64,000 bases of DNA from Alkalicoccus saliphilus (GTDB taxonomy: Bacteria; Bacillota; Bacilli; Bacillales; Salisediminibacteriaceae). The number at the start of each line of letters is the position of its first letter. Position 1 is the stretch's first letter. Positions 26,601-33,877 of the stretch are shown piece after piece. The stretch spans positions 62,001 through 126,000 of the forward strand of contig NZ_PZJJ01000004.1 in assembly GCF_003044065.1 (NCBI RefSeq), in the 5' to 3' direction. The position numbers were made by a program, and so were the translations under genes. Below the pieces are notes generated by a model. That model ran no database searches. It was not told the DNA's origin and worked only from the letters and a program-made list of their open reading frames with translations.

Positions 26601-27397
26601 CCGGCTTCGATGGATTCTTTCTGTTCTGCGTTATTGGTGAACGGGGTATAGGCAAAGGGACTCTGTGGAAGACCGGCAATGAATGCTGACTGAGGAATGT
26701 TTAATTCTGATACATCTGTATCAAATATCCCCTCGGCAGCAGCATGGACGCCGGCTATTTGTCTTCCGGAAGCATTTCGTCCGAAAGGTACTACGTTCAG
26801 ATAGGCTTCCAGAATGTCTTCTTTTTCCATAAATCGTTCGACACGCATTGCGAGAAGAATTTCAGCGGCTTTTCTATCGTGGGTCACCTCACTCGAGAGT
26901 ACCTGATTTTTTACAAGCTGCTGTGTGAGCGTACTTCCTCCAGTCTGCGTTGCTGCGTTGGAGAAGTCCTGCATCACTGCCCGCATCAGTGCTTTCGGCA
27001 CAATCCCTTCATGTTCAAAAAAGTATTCGTCTTCTGTTGCAATAATAGCGTTAATAAGATTATCCGAGACTTCGTCGAGCGACACTTCCCGGCGTTCCAA
27101 AGGAGCAACGAGATCTCCTAAGTATTCGTCATTGGCAAAATAAACTTCCGATGCTTCTTCAAAATCATAAATTTCGGTGTGGAGCTCTTCATAATCGCGT
27201 ATCGGTTCGTCCTGAACGAGAGAGGCAAAATAGCCGGCACCGGCACCGCCTGCAAACGCCACCCCGATAAGCCCGATTACAAATAAAACTAACACCAGAT
27301 TCCAGACAACTGCAGATGTAACACGAAACCCTTTCGTGACTCCAGAAGTCCCTTCCTTATGAAATATATTCTTCCATGAAGATGACCCTTTACTCAC
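23642..27397 (-). CDS. Class A penicillin-binding protein with FN3 domain and Asn-rich repeat tail
   Basis: A 1251-residue bifunctional peptidoglycan synthase. Order: short cytoplasmic tail; one membrane helix (about 28-60); GT51 glycosyltransferase with TEDEYFFEHEG (catalytic Glu, about 121-131) and GGSTLTQQLVKN; transpeptidase with STMK (Ser457-Lys460), SRN and KTGT (Lys654); a fibronectin type III-like domain (about 840-925); then about 320 residues that are nearly all N, G, S, D, E and A. The tail holds 13 copies of SGNEA in units of 16-18 residues. B. subtilis PBP1 (PonA) also ends in an Asn-rich tail, but this one is much longer. All catalytic motifs are intact. The tail probably spans the wall; its role is unknown. 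Confidence 0.93.
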   Translation of the reverse strand: MSKGSSSWKNIFHKEGTSGVTKGFRVTSAVVWNLVLVLFVIGLIGVAFAGGAGAGYFASLVQDEPIRDYEELHTEIYDFEEASEVYFANDEYLGDLVAPLERREVSLDEVSDNLINAIIATEDEYFFEHEGIVPKALMRAVMQDFSNAATQTGGSTLTQQLVKNQVLSSEVTHDRKAAEILLAMRVERFMEKEDILEAYLNVVPFGRNASGRQIAGVHAAAEGIFDTDVSELNIPQSAFIAGLPQSPFAYTPFTNNAEQKESIEAGTNRMGTVLSRMKDSGYIDEEEYEEALNYDIREDFAEPQPSSLDEYPYIVDAAREKAHGIIMDHLMDEDDVVLSEIEDEDYRSLVRSRYYEAADEELQQGGFEIHTTIHKDIYDAQQEAVENFEHFAPNQTAMIEVGEEGEEEEVEMEFMEQTGAVMIDNHTGGIISFVAGRDYEESNFNRATGNMRRHTGSTMKSLLTYAVGFETGSLQPGYITADIPYDYEADEFDEDPANEVSNFDNDHSGLITVREALSRSRNVPAVREMSFIDHDAARQALIDYGFEPYMGGDEGIPYQSTALGTLGMNVEANTSAFSTFGNDGKRKESYMVERIVDSNGETIFEENAEDEIEILSEETNYLMIDVMRDVMESGLGTAPQLPGFLDFESDLAGKTGTSNETRDAWFVGLNPNVTMGIWVGYDTEQIPVPQEHDGISYGPRTQMLWAELANAAYDVNDALMAPEEEFQQPDGVVEEEVCGVSGMAPTERCEDAGLVTTDLFNEEFAPSEAGDDDTIDYVQIDGDNYLALDSTPSEFTRSGVAMLDERFDFSSDDLSEYLPSDWDDLASASEEAPDNGRTPSTMPDIDSGSSSISWDAHPDEEVIGYRVYHASSEGGSFSEVESVRWDDDFSYSGSSGAYRVTAVDVAGRESSPSNSVTVGSGSNDSSGDDESDDNTGSNDEDTTDNTSNNDDENDNSAATDDESNDNNSDNNNGSNDNAENNNQENNAGADNTPADTGSNNESSNNNDGGNNNNSGNEAGNNNDGGSNNNSGNEAGNNNDGGSNNNSGNEAGSNNDGGSNNNSGNEAGSNNTGGNNNNSGNEAGSSNTGGNNNNSGNEAGSNNAGGNNNNNSGNEAGNNNAGGNNNNNSGNEAGNNNAGDNNNNSGNEAGNNNAGGNNNNNSGNEAGSNNAGGNNNNSGNEADGNNVSSSNNNSGNEAGSSNNTGGNNNNNSGNEAGGNNSNNNSDNTSTNNSSNNSNNSSNNSNNNSNNNE
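23750..24385 (-). repeat. In-frame tandem repeat encoding the PBP tail
   Basis: Thirteen units of about 48-54 bases each carry the near-palindrome CCGGC-TTCATT-GCCGG (reading SGNEAG on the minus strand), followed by Asn/Gly codons. All unit lengths are multiples of three, so the reading frame is kept. Units near the middle are most alike, which suggests recent unequal exchange. Confidence 0.9.
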
Positions 27398-27413
27398 ATG
27401 GAAACCCCCTTAT

Positions 27414-27422
27414 ATTATAGCA
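27414..27422 (-). promoter_or_regulatory. Extended -10 promoter for the penicillin-binding protein gene
   Basis: On the minus strand, TGCTATAAT lies about 17 bases before the start codon's upstream sequence, with a TTATAA hexamer 16 bases further upstream. A second TATAAT is present near 27437. Confidence 0.5.
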
Positions 27423-27478
27423 ATATCACCCTATATTATAACATATAAGCAGCGAAGGAAAGTAAAGGGAAGGTAATC

Positions 27479-27508
27479 TTGACAGAAAATCATTTTTTGT
27501 GATAGAAA
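27479..27508 (+). promoter_or_regulatory. Promoter for the tyrS T-box transcript
   Basis: A perfect TTGACA, an 18-base spacer and TAGAAA lie about 40 bases upstream of the T-box leader. Confidence 0.6.
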
Positions 27509-27544
27509 TAATAAAGATAAATAGCATTCTGCGATGAAAAGATA

Positions 27545-27756
27545 AAGTAGCTGTATACTTCCCTGTTTCAGAAAGCTGGTGGGTGATGTGAACCAGTACA
27601 GAGGTGTCAGTGAATTACGATCTTTGAGCTTCCTTTCAGAAATGAAGGGCGCGTTCCGGGCGTTAAACGGCAGAGTGGAGAAAATTTTTCTCAAAACTGG
27701 GTGGTACCACGGTAATAATCGTCCCTTGTCCAACGACATGGGGCTTTTTTATTGTT
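27545..27756 (+). promoter_or_regulatory. T-box riboswitch (tyrosine type) controlling tyrS
   Basis: The antiterminator core GGGTGGTACCACGG (27699-27712) is the classic T-box sequence that base-pairs with the ACCA end of uncharged tRNA. Stem I contains gtgaaTTACgat with a UAC tyrosine specifier at 27616-27618, matching the downstream gene. The terminator (gtcccttgtc / gacatggggc, then six T) is at 27721-27750. Uncharged tRNA-Tyr should allow read-through into tyrS. Confidence 0.92.
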
Positions 27757-27934
27757 CTCCTTTAACGAATCACACCTGTTTACGTGAACCTTCAGGGAAG
27801 CTTATATTAACAGAGCTGTTTTCTAAGCGAAAGGGTTTTTATGGACCACACAGCTTTCCCCAGGACAGCGGGGAGCCCGGTGGAACCGTTTTTAAAATGT
27901 GGAAAAATGTTCAGCAAAAAATGGAGGTATAAGA
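27757..27934 (+). other. Extra leader between T-box terminator and tyrS
   Basis: A 178-base untranslated stretch. It contains GGTGGAACCG (27879-27888) followed by five T, which resembles a second T-box core. It may be a decayed tandem T-box. No gene is supported in it. Confidence 0.4.
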
Positions 27935-29212
27935 ATGAAACTATTGGCAGAATTGAAATACCGGGGACTTGTTAACCAGGTGACAGATGAAAATGGACTA
28001 AAAGATTTGATGGACAAGGAATCCGTTAAGCTGTACTGCGGCTTTGATCCGACAGGGGACAGTCTGCATATAGGGCACCTTCTCACCATTATTACTCTGC
28101 GGCGCTTTCAGCTGGCAGGTCACAAACCTTATCCACTCGTAGGAGGAGCGACCGGTCTGATCGGTGATCCGAGCGGAAAAAGTGCGGAGCGGTCACTAAA
28201 CGAGCAGAACGTGGTGGAGCACTTCAGCAGCAGAATTAAGGAACAGCTGGAGCGTTTTATGGATTTCGAAGGTGAGTATGCAGCAGTTCTCGTAAACAAC
28301 TACGACTGGATCGGGGAAATGTCAGTTATTGATTTCCTTCGTGATACAGGGAAGCATTTCAGCGTAAACTATATGCTTGCAAAAGAGTCGGTGGAATCCC
28401 GTATACAGAGTGGAATTTCATTTACGGAATTTACGTATCAGATCCTCCAGTCACTGGATTTTTACTATCTTCATAAAAAATACGGAATTAAACTCCAGAT
28501 CGGCGGAAGCGATCAATGGGGAAACATTACTGCAGGATTGGAGCTTATCCGCCGTATGTACGGGACGGAAGAAGGAGCACGGGAGCCGGCTTTCGGTTTC
28601 ACTATCCCGCTCGTAACAAAAGCGGACGGCCAGAAATTCGGCAAAACGGAAGGGGGCGCTGTATGGCTGGACGCAGAGAAGACGTCCCCATACGAGTTTT
28701 ATCAGTTTCTTCTGAATACAGAAGACAGCGACGTAATCAAGTTTCTAAAGTATTTTACGTTCCTTTCCAAAGAAGAGATAGAGTCACTGGAAACCGAACT
28801 GGCCGAACGGCCGCATGAAAGAGCCGCACAGCGCCGTCTTGCGCAGGAACTTACTTCCTTTGTGCACGGGGAGGAGTCTCTGAAGCAGGCGGAAAACATT
28901 ACCCATGCTCTTTTTGGACGGGGGGATATCAAATCTCTCACTGCTGACGAAGTCCTGCAGGGATTTAAAGATGTTCCTTCGTATGCGCCTGCATCGCAGG
29001 AAATCAGCCTTGTCGATCTTCTTGTAGAGTCAAAAATTGTCACGTCCAAACGACAAGCGAGAGAGGATGTAAAAAACGGAGCAGTTTATATTAATGGAGA
29101 AAGATGCCAGGAACTCGACAAAGTGGTCGGGGAGGAAGATAAACTGGAAGGTGCGTTTACTATTATCCGCCGCGGGAAAAAGAAGTTCTTTCTTATTAAA
29201 TGGAAAAACTAA
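27935..29212 (+). CDS. tyrS: Tyrosyl-tRNA synthetase TyrS
   Basis: A 425-residue class I aminoacyl-tRNA synthetase that charges tRNA-Tyr. Signature HIGH is at 45-48 (DPTGDSLHIGHL) and the KMSKS-equivalent KFGKT at 234-238. The tyrosine pocket region GGSDQWGNI is present, and an S4-like RNA-binding domain closes the protein (VDLLVESKIVTSKRQAREDV...GAVYINGE). The start is the ATG with atggaggtat upstream. Controlled by the tyrosine T-box described separately. Confidence 0.97.
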   Translation: MKLLAELKYRGLVNQVTDENGLKDLMDKESVKLYCGFDPTGDSLHIGHLLTIITLRRFQLAGHKPYPLVGGATGLIGDPSGKSAERSLNEQNVVEHFSSRIKEQLERFMDFEGEYAAVLVNNYDWIGEMSVIDFLRDTGKHFSVNYMLAKESVESRIQSGISFTEFTYQILQSLDFYYLHKKYGIKLQIGGSDQWGNITAGLELIRRMYGTEEGAREPAFGFTIPLVTKADGQKFGKTEGGAVWLDAEKTSPYEFYQFLLNTEDSDVIKFLKYFTFLSKEEIESLETELAERPHERAAQRRLAQELTSFVHGEESLKQAENITHALFGRGDIKSLTADEVLQGFKDVPSYAPASQEISLVDLLVESKIVTSKRQAREDVKNGAVYINGERCQELDKVVGEEDKLEGAFTIIRRGKKKFFLIKWKN

Positions 29213-29302
29213 TAACGCAGAAACTAATTAAAAATATTTGAATTTGCCGCTTCATCAAATGCTGGAACAATTATTGCAGGAACAAGACTTATTCAAGACT
29301 AT

Positions 29303-29329
29303 GACAAGCCGCCATTAAGGCGGCTTGTC
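29303..29329. terminator. Terminator after tyrS / left flanking hairpin of repeat copy 2
   Basis: An 11-bp perfect stem (gacaagccgcc / ggcggcttgtc) with loop attaa. Its 21-base core (29306-29326) is the exact reverse complement of the hairpin at 29763-29783. Confidence 0.85.
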
Positions 29330-29762
29330 AGGCTGTTGATAAAGTATTTTTTATACATGCGTAGACGTTTCCCTGCTTTCGCCTCCGAAGGGCGCTTTCC
29401 GGGCGGGCCGGTTTCAGCTGATTTTTTCCGCCTGTGAGTTGGAAAAAATGGATCTTCCGCTCGTCCTTCTTCGCCCCGGAGTCACCTGCTGCAGCTCCAG
29501 CAGGAAAATAAAAAGAAGTTTTTTCTTCTAAAAAACATGGTGATTCCACCCTTTCTTCCGTTCAGGAGAGGCTTTTTCCTCCGGAACGTCCGGCGGGGAC
29601 GCCGGTGGGAGAAAGCGAAGTCGGAAGATCCTTTTCAAAGCCGGCAGGCATTGAAAATAGCTGAGGACAAGCCCCACGGCAAGCTTCCGCCGGGTAGTGC
29701 AGGAGAAAGCTATACGTTCAGAAGAATAATTATTCTACAATCAAGACTTAATCGACACTCTG
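29330..29762 (+). repeat. Full-length dispersed non-coding repeat (copy 2, reference)
   Basis: The best-preserved copy, about 430 bp. Left end: ctgttgataaagtattttttatac. Inner blocks: cgctttccgggcgggcc, ggatcttccgctcgtcct, acgtccggcggggacgccgg, tcggaagatccttttc, gccccacggca. Right end: the palindrome GAATAATTATTC, then acttaatcgacactc. The two ends share an inverted gt(t/c)gat(a/t)aagt. Hairpins adjoin both ends. No conserved reading frame. Confidence 0.85.
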
Positions 29763-29785
29763 AAGCCGCCTTAATGGCGGCTTGA
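29763..29785. terminator. Right flanking hairpin of repeat copy 2
   Basis: aagccgcc / ggcggctt with loop ttaat, followed by gattt. It adjoins the right end of the repeat directly. Confidence 0.8.
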
Positions 29786-30135
29786 TTTCGTGCCGGCCTG
29801 GTAAGTACTGCTGAAGGGTGTATGTGTCTTCTTCTTCCTGGAAGGAATGTGATTATTTTACTCTTATTACTGCATTTTTTAAAAGAAACGATAACAGTTT
29901 ACCTATAAGTTAATAAATTCAACCGTGAAAAATAAGAATAAAAGGTGTTAACTTATTAAAAAAGGGTACACCCATAGGGACGGGGGAAACGTTCCGTACT
30001 CTTCCTTAGGTGAAGAAATACATAAGAAAGGGCGTATCACTATAGAGGATAGGCCATGAGATGTAACTGGAACATTTCCCTTATAAATGAGGCTTCAAGT
30101 CTTGGGAACGAACCAACTTTTAGGGGGAATTATGA
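29786..30135 (+). other. Untranslated region upstream of the BCCT transporter
   Basis: No gene is seen. A TGTTAA - 12 bases - GGGTAC pair (29946-29969) weakly resembles a sigma-B promoter. A G-rich segment with gggacgggggaaacgttccgt (29977-29997 area) could fold. No known riboswitch was recognised. Confidence 0.35.
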
Positions 30136-31707
30136 ATGAACAGTGATGAGTTGGAAAGTAAGAAGGGAGACAGGCCGGCGGGGAAATTAATTGATTACCG
30201 CATCTTAATACCTGCCGTTCTTATTATGATCGCAGGGAGTGTGCCGCTCGCTGCTTTGGAGAATCAGGCACTGGCTGTACTGAATTTTACTTTTGATACT
30301 GTACTCGATGTATTCAGCTGGGGATATCTCTGGTATGCCATTATTCTCGTTATAGCCGGCCTGTATTTGTCATTTTCAAAATATGGTCAGGTGGTGCTTG
30401 GGGATCCTGCTGAAAAACCACGCTTTACATTGTTTGAATATGCTTCTATTTTAATTGCGATGGGAGTAGGTTCCACGATTATGCGTACCGGCATGGTGGA
30501 ATGGGCCTCTGTAACAGCAAGCCCGCCTTTTGGAGTGGAGCCGGGCTCCTCGGAAGCGTTGATGTGGGGAAATTCCTACAGTATGTTTATGTGGAGTTTT
30601 CAGGTGTTTGCTATATTTGTTATGATTGCCCCAGCTATGGCATATATTCTTCATGTGAAGAAGCGTCCGCTGATGCGGATATCGGAAGCCTCCCGCGTTA
30701 TTTTCGGTGACCGGTTTACCGACGGGCTGGGCGGGAAAGTGCTGGACATTCTCTTTCTCGTGAGCATTCTCTCCGGTGCGGCCGTCACGCTTGGACTCGG
30801 CACACCTATTGTTACTCACAACCTTTCTGCCTTATTCGGTATGGAAGTAACGTTTACTTTAACGATTATTATTACCCTTGTCTGGGTTGCGATGTTTTCC
30901 ATCAGTGCATATGTGGGTATTGATAAAGGGATCAAGCGGCTCAGTAAATTTAATATGTATCTTGCAGGGCTTTTCGCTCTATTTATTATGATCGCAGGAC
31001 CCGGCGTCTTTATTTTAAATTATTTCACCGACAGTGTTGCTTTTCTATTGAATAATTATGTCGATATTTCGCTTTACACAGGAGCTCTTGCCGGCGGGGA
31101 AGCAGATCACATTCAGCGGAACACCGTGTTCTGGTTTGCCTACAGTGCTACTTGGGCAATGCTGCACAGTGTATTTGCTGCAAAAATTTCCCAGGGAAGA
31201 ACGATAAAAGAAATGATTCTAACCTACCTGCTTGCTCCGACACTTCTATCCTGGGCGGCCACCGGGGTCCTTGGCGGCCTTGGGGTTCACCGCTATATTA
31301 CCGGGGAAGTGGATGCAGTAAGTATTGTAGAGAATCAGGGGCCGATGCCCGCAATTCCTGAAATTCTTTCCACGCTTCCGTTTCCGGAAATGGCACTTGC
31401 GGTCTTCATTATTGTAGCTATGATCTTTTTAACGACGACACTTGATTCAACGACGTATACAATTGCAGCGTATACGAGTACGAAAGATATGAGTAAATAC
31501 GAGCCGTCCAGAAAACTTCGTATTCTGGCAGCTGTTATTATTACGTCGATGGCACTCGTGCTGATGAATATCGGTGGTCTTGAGCCGCTGGAAGTTGTTT
31601 CGGGTCTGATGGGGCTGCCAATTATTATCATACAGTTTATCCTCATCTACGCAGCTATTAAAATGATGAACGAGGATAAAGCATGGATAAACAATGTAAG
31701 AAAATAA
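30136..31707 (+). CDS. Divergent BCCT-family transporter
   Basis: A 523-residue membrane protein with about 12 helices and the BCCT layout. Conserved parts include SGLDKGI-like YVGIDKGIKRLSKFNM, LAG(L)F...AGPGVFILN and ISQGRTIKEMI. Compared by eye with betaine carriers, the substrate box differs: the usual FYWAWWISW in helix 8 reads FWFAYSATW, and MFFGVAEP in helix 3 reads MRTGMVEW. The substrate is therefore uncertain and may not be glycine betaine. Ribosome binding site: tagggggaat before ATG. Monocistronic or with the small gene that follows. Confidence 0.85.
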   Translation: MNSDELESKKGDRPAGKLIDYRILIPAVLIMIAGSVPLAALENQALAVLNFTFDTVLDVFSWGYLWYAIILVIAGLYLSFSKYGQVVLGDPAEKPRFTLFEYASILIAMGVGSTIMRTGMVEWASVTASPPFGVEPGSSEALMWGNSYSMFMWSFQVFAIFVMIAPAMAYILHVKKRPLMRISEASRVIFGDRFTDGLGGKVLDILFLVSILSGAAVTLGLGTPIVTHNLSALFGMEVTFTLTIIITLVWVAMFSISAYVGIDKGIKRLSKFNMYLAGLFALFIMIAGPGVFILNYFTDSVAFLLNNYVDISLYTGALAGGEADHIQRNTVFWFAYSATWAMLHSVFAAKISQGRTIKEMILTYLLAPTLLSWAATGVLGGLGVHRYITGEVDAVSIVENQGPMPAIPEILSTLPFPEMALAVFIIVAMIFLTTTLDSTTYTIAAYTSTKDMSKYEPSRKLRILAAVIITSMALVLMNIGGLEPLEVVSGLMGLPIIIIQFILIYAAIKMMNEDKAWINNVRK

Positions 31708-31739
31708 CGGAACTTACTTTATAGAAGGAGGTGGCATAC

Positions 31740-31943
31740 ATGGAACATTATCCTGCAGAAAGAGAAATTTACGTGAAAGGAAACCGCTACTTTGCCGTGG
31801 AGATCTGGGAAGAATCGGACGGATTCCACGCCTACGCGGTGGAGCTCGCTGAAGAAACAAGCCGCGGGGTCTTCCGCAGAGGAGATAAAAAAGAAGAAGC
31901 CTGCGAAGATGCTGTCGAAACATTGTATAAGTACAACTTTTAA
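31740..31943 (+). CDS. Small hypothetical protein (67 aa)
   Basis: A short acidic protein (MEHYPAEREIYVKGNRYFAVE...) with a predicted beta-beta-beta-alpha pattern somewhat like HicB-type or double-stranded-RNA-like small domains; no toxin partner is nearby. The start has a very strong ggaggtgg 6 bases upstream. It lies 32 bases after the BCCT gene and is followed by a hairpin, so it may be co-transcribed with the transporter. The function is unknown. Confidence 0.6.
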   Translation: MEHYPAEREIYVKGNRYFAVEIWEESDGFHAYAVELAEETSRGVFRRGDKKEEACEDAVETLYKYNF

Positions 31944-31944
31944 T

Positions 31945-31966
31945 AAAGCATCGTAATGCTTTTTCG
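31945..31966 (+). terminator. Short hairpin after the small gene
   Basis: aaagcat / atgcttt with a 4-base loop, followed by tttcg. Confidence 0.6.
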
Positions 31967-31980
31967 AAAAGACTTTACTA

Positions 31981-32018
31981 AAAAACGGCTCCGGATATTT
32001 TACCCGGGGCCGTTTTTA
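31981..32018. terminator. Second terminator / hairpin at the right end of repeat copy 3
   Basis: aaaaacggctccgg / cccggggccgttttt (one mismatch or wobble region) directly adjoins the right end of the repeat. Confidence 0.8.
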
Positions 32019-32345
32019 GTGTTGATTAAGTTTTTTATCGGAATAATTATTCCGGTGTATCGGTCTCTAGTGTGCTCCGCCGTGCCGTGGGAGCTTCCTG
32101 GGTAATAAAGGACGAGCTGAAGAGCCAATGTGTCTTCCTTTTTTGAAGAATACTCAGCAGCCAGAAGCGAAACCAGTCAACGTTCGTTTCTTTCGGCTGT
32201 GTGAAGCCACGCTTTTTAAAAGAAATCATTGGAGGATAGGGCGCAGCCTGTCCGAAAATCTTTTCCACGGCAGGCCGGTTGGAAGCGAAGTGTTTCTCCA
32301 GCCGTCAGCGAACTCAGCTTTTATTTATATGACTGCCTGATTGTT
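32019..32345 (-). repeat. Dispersed repeat (copy 3, diverged)
   Basis: On the minus strand the right end is well kept (perfect palindrome GGAATAATTATTCC, then acttaatcaacac). Matches to agctcccacggca and the ctcttcagctcgtcct block are recognisable. The left half is poorly conserved. It fills the gap between the small gene and rpsD; no gene is supported here. Confidence 0.65.
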
Positions 32346-32359
32346 TGATGTATACATAA

Positions 32360-32400
32360 AAAAGAGCACTGAACAGAATAAGTTCTGTCCAGTGCTCTGG
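32360..32400 (-). terminator. Terminator of rpsD
   Basis: On the minus strand, agagcactgg-acagaa / ttctgt-tcagtgctct (about 16 bp, one mismatch) is followed by tttttatg. Confidence 0.85.
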
Positions 32401-32410
32401 AAAAGAGGTA

Positions 32411-33013
32411 TTAACGGGAATACCACTCAACGATAAGCTGTTCATTGATTTCTGCAGGAAGTTCAGAACGCTCAGGAAGGCGTGTGAATGTTCCTTCGAA
32501 CTTTTCTGCATCAAATTCAAGGTAGGAAGGAACGAAGTCGTTCACTTCTACAGCTTCTTTTACAACGTCCAGGCTCTGGGATTTCTCACGAAGAGAAATC
32601 TTTTGGCCGGGAACAACACGGTAGGACGGGATGTCCACTCGTCCGCCGTCCACAAGAACGTGTCCGTGGTTAACGAGCTGACGCGCCTGACGACGTGTAC
32701 GGGCAAGGCCTAAACGGTAAACGAGATTGTCGAGGCGGGATTCAAGAAGAATCATGAAGTTCTCCCCATGAATTCCGTCACGCTTGCCGGCAATTTCAAA
32801 GAGACGGTTGAACTGACGCTCTGTCATGCCGTAAAGGAAACGAAGCTTCTGCTTCTCCTGAAGCTGAAGTCCGTATTCCGTCATCTTTTTGCGGGAATTT
32901 GGACCGTGCTGACCTGGTCCGTAAGGGCGCTTTTGAAGTTCTTTTCCTGTACCGCTAAGAGAAATTCCGAGGCGGCGGGAAATCTTCCAGCTTGGTCCTG
33001 TGTATCGAGACAT
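32411..33013 (-). CDS. rpsD: 30S ribosomal protein S4
   Basis: A 200-residue primary 16S-rRNA-binding protein that starts small-subunit assembly. N terminus [27 protein letters not shown]4 RNA-binding domain in the middle ([33 protein letters not shown]). It lacks the Zn-binding Cys cluster (C- form). The start is the ATG with aggagg 7 bases upstream. As in B. subtilis it stands alone with a long leader; S4 is known to repress its own leader in that species. Confidence 0.98.
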   Translation of the reverse strand: MSRYTGPSWKISRRLGISLSGTGKELQKRPYGPGQHGPNSRKKMTEYGLQLQEKQKLRFLYGMTERQFNRLFEIAGKRDGIHGENFMILLESRLDNLVYRLGLARTRRQARQLVNHGHVLVDGGRVDIPSYRVVPGQKISLREKSQSLDVVKEAVEVNDFVPSYLEFDAEKFEGTFTRLPERSELPAEINEQLIVEWYSR

Positions 33014-33198
33014 AATTATTCCTCCTAAAAAATATATAAAATTAGTGAAATAAACAGATCGTAATCCTGGTCTTTCAGACATTTCATTTTAGGCATCTTC
33101 GCCTCGACAGCTAGAGGTTACGCAATACCCCTCGATCTTTGCGGGAATGAAATGAACTGCAAGCCGTTTACGCTGGCTGTCTTATTTGCACAAACTAC
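33014..33198 (-). promoter_or_regulatory. rpsD leader, probable S4 autoregulatory RNA
   Basis: A leader of about 185 bases on the minus strand has several complementary segments: catttcattcccgc against aaaatgaaatg, and the GC-rich tcgaggggta / acctctagctgtcga arms. It matches in position and general layout the B. subtilis rpsD leader, where S4 binds a pseudoknot. The pseudoknot is not proven here. Confidence 0.6.
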
Positions 33199-33227
33199 AG
33201 TGTACCTATTTCGGACGAAGATGTCAA
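33199..33227 (-). promoter_or_regulatory. Sigma-A promoter for rpsD
   Basis: On the minus strand: perfect TTGACA, exactly 17 bases, then TACACT. Confidence 0.88.
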
Positions 33228-33249
33228 GGTCAGGATAGGAAAAGAAGAA

Positions 33250-33280
33250 GCTGCCCCCCGGAAATGAGAAGGGGGGCAGC
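33250..33280 (-). terminator. Terminator of msrC
   Basis: A 10-bp stem gctgcccccc / ggggggcagc, upstream of the rpsD promoter. The T tract on the minus strand is interrupted (ttcttcttt). Confidence 0.7.
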
Positions 33281-33349
33281 TCCAGACAATGCAGATTTTT
33301 CAGATGAACTCTTTAAAAGACATTCAGCGGGAGAAAAACAGGCTTCCTG

Positions 33350-33829
33350 CTATAAATGTTTTTCCAGTGTACGGGCAAAGTGACCGATTCCTTCTTCGTC
33401 TTCTGAGGTAAATCGGTCTTTATCCGGACTGTCGATATCCAAAACTCCAAAAAGTGATCCATTTTTAAAAAGAGGCACGACGATTTCAGAGTTGGAAGCA
33501 GCGTCGCAGGCAATGTGGCCCGGAAAAGCGTGGACATCAGCGACCCGCATCGTTTTTTCTTCTTTAGCAGCTGTACCGCACACTCCTTTGCCGTAGGAAA
33601 TGCGCACACAGGCAGGGAGTCCCTGAAACGGCCCGAGGATCAGCTGTTCTTCCTTCCATACATAGAAACCTGTCCAGTTGACGTTTTCCAGGAACTGATG
33701 AAGCAGTGCAGAAGCATTGCTTAAATTCGCTGTCGTGTCAGATTCACCATCCAGCAGAGCATCCAGCTGTTTTGCCAGAAGATGATACCTTTCCAGAAGT
33801 GAACCTTTATAGTCTGTAGTTTCAAACAT
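33350..33829 (-). CDS. msrC: Free methionine-(R)-sulfoxide reductase (GAF domain)
   Basis: A 159-residue single GAF-domain protein (YtsP in B. subtilis) that reduces free methionine-R-sulfoxide using thiol chemistry. The three family cysteines are present: C74, C84 and C108 in LPACVRI, KGVCGTA and HIACDAAS, followed by NSEIVVPLF and GVLDIDSP. The start is taken as the ATG giving MFETT, with aaggatgatgagg upstream; two earlier ATG codons are too close to the ribosome binding site. Confidence 0.92.
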   Translation of the reverse strand: MFETTDYKGSLLERYHLLAKQLDALLDGESDTTANLSNASALLHQFLENVNWTGFYVWKEEQLILGPFQGLPACVRISYGKGVCGTAAKEEKTMRVADVHAFPGHIACDAASNSEIVVPLFKNGSLFGVLDIDSPDKDRFTSEDEEGIGHFARTLEKHL

Positions 33830-33877
33830 CCTCATCATCCTTTGACAGTTATTTTCGAAAGTATAGCATAGAGACGT

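Noticed and set aside
27579-27932. Open frame of about 117 codons before tyrS
   Set aside because: It runs through the T-box structure and its terminator and has no sensible start signal.
29883-29896. cre-like sequence (aagaaacgataaca) upstream of the BCCT gene
   Set aside because: It lacks the leading TG of the consensus and is about 240 bases from the gene; too weak to call.
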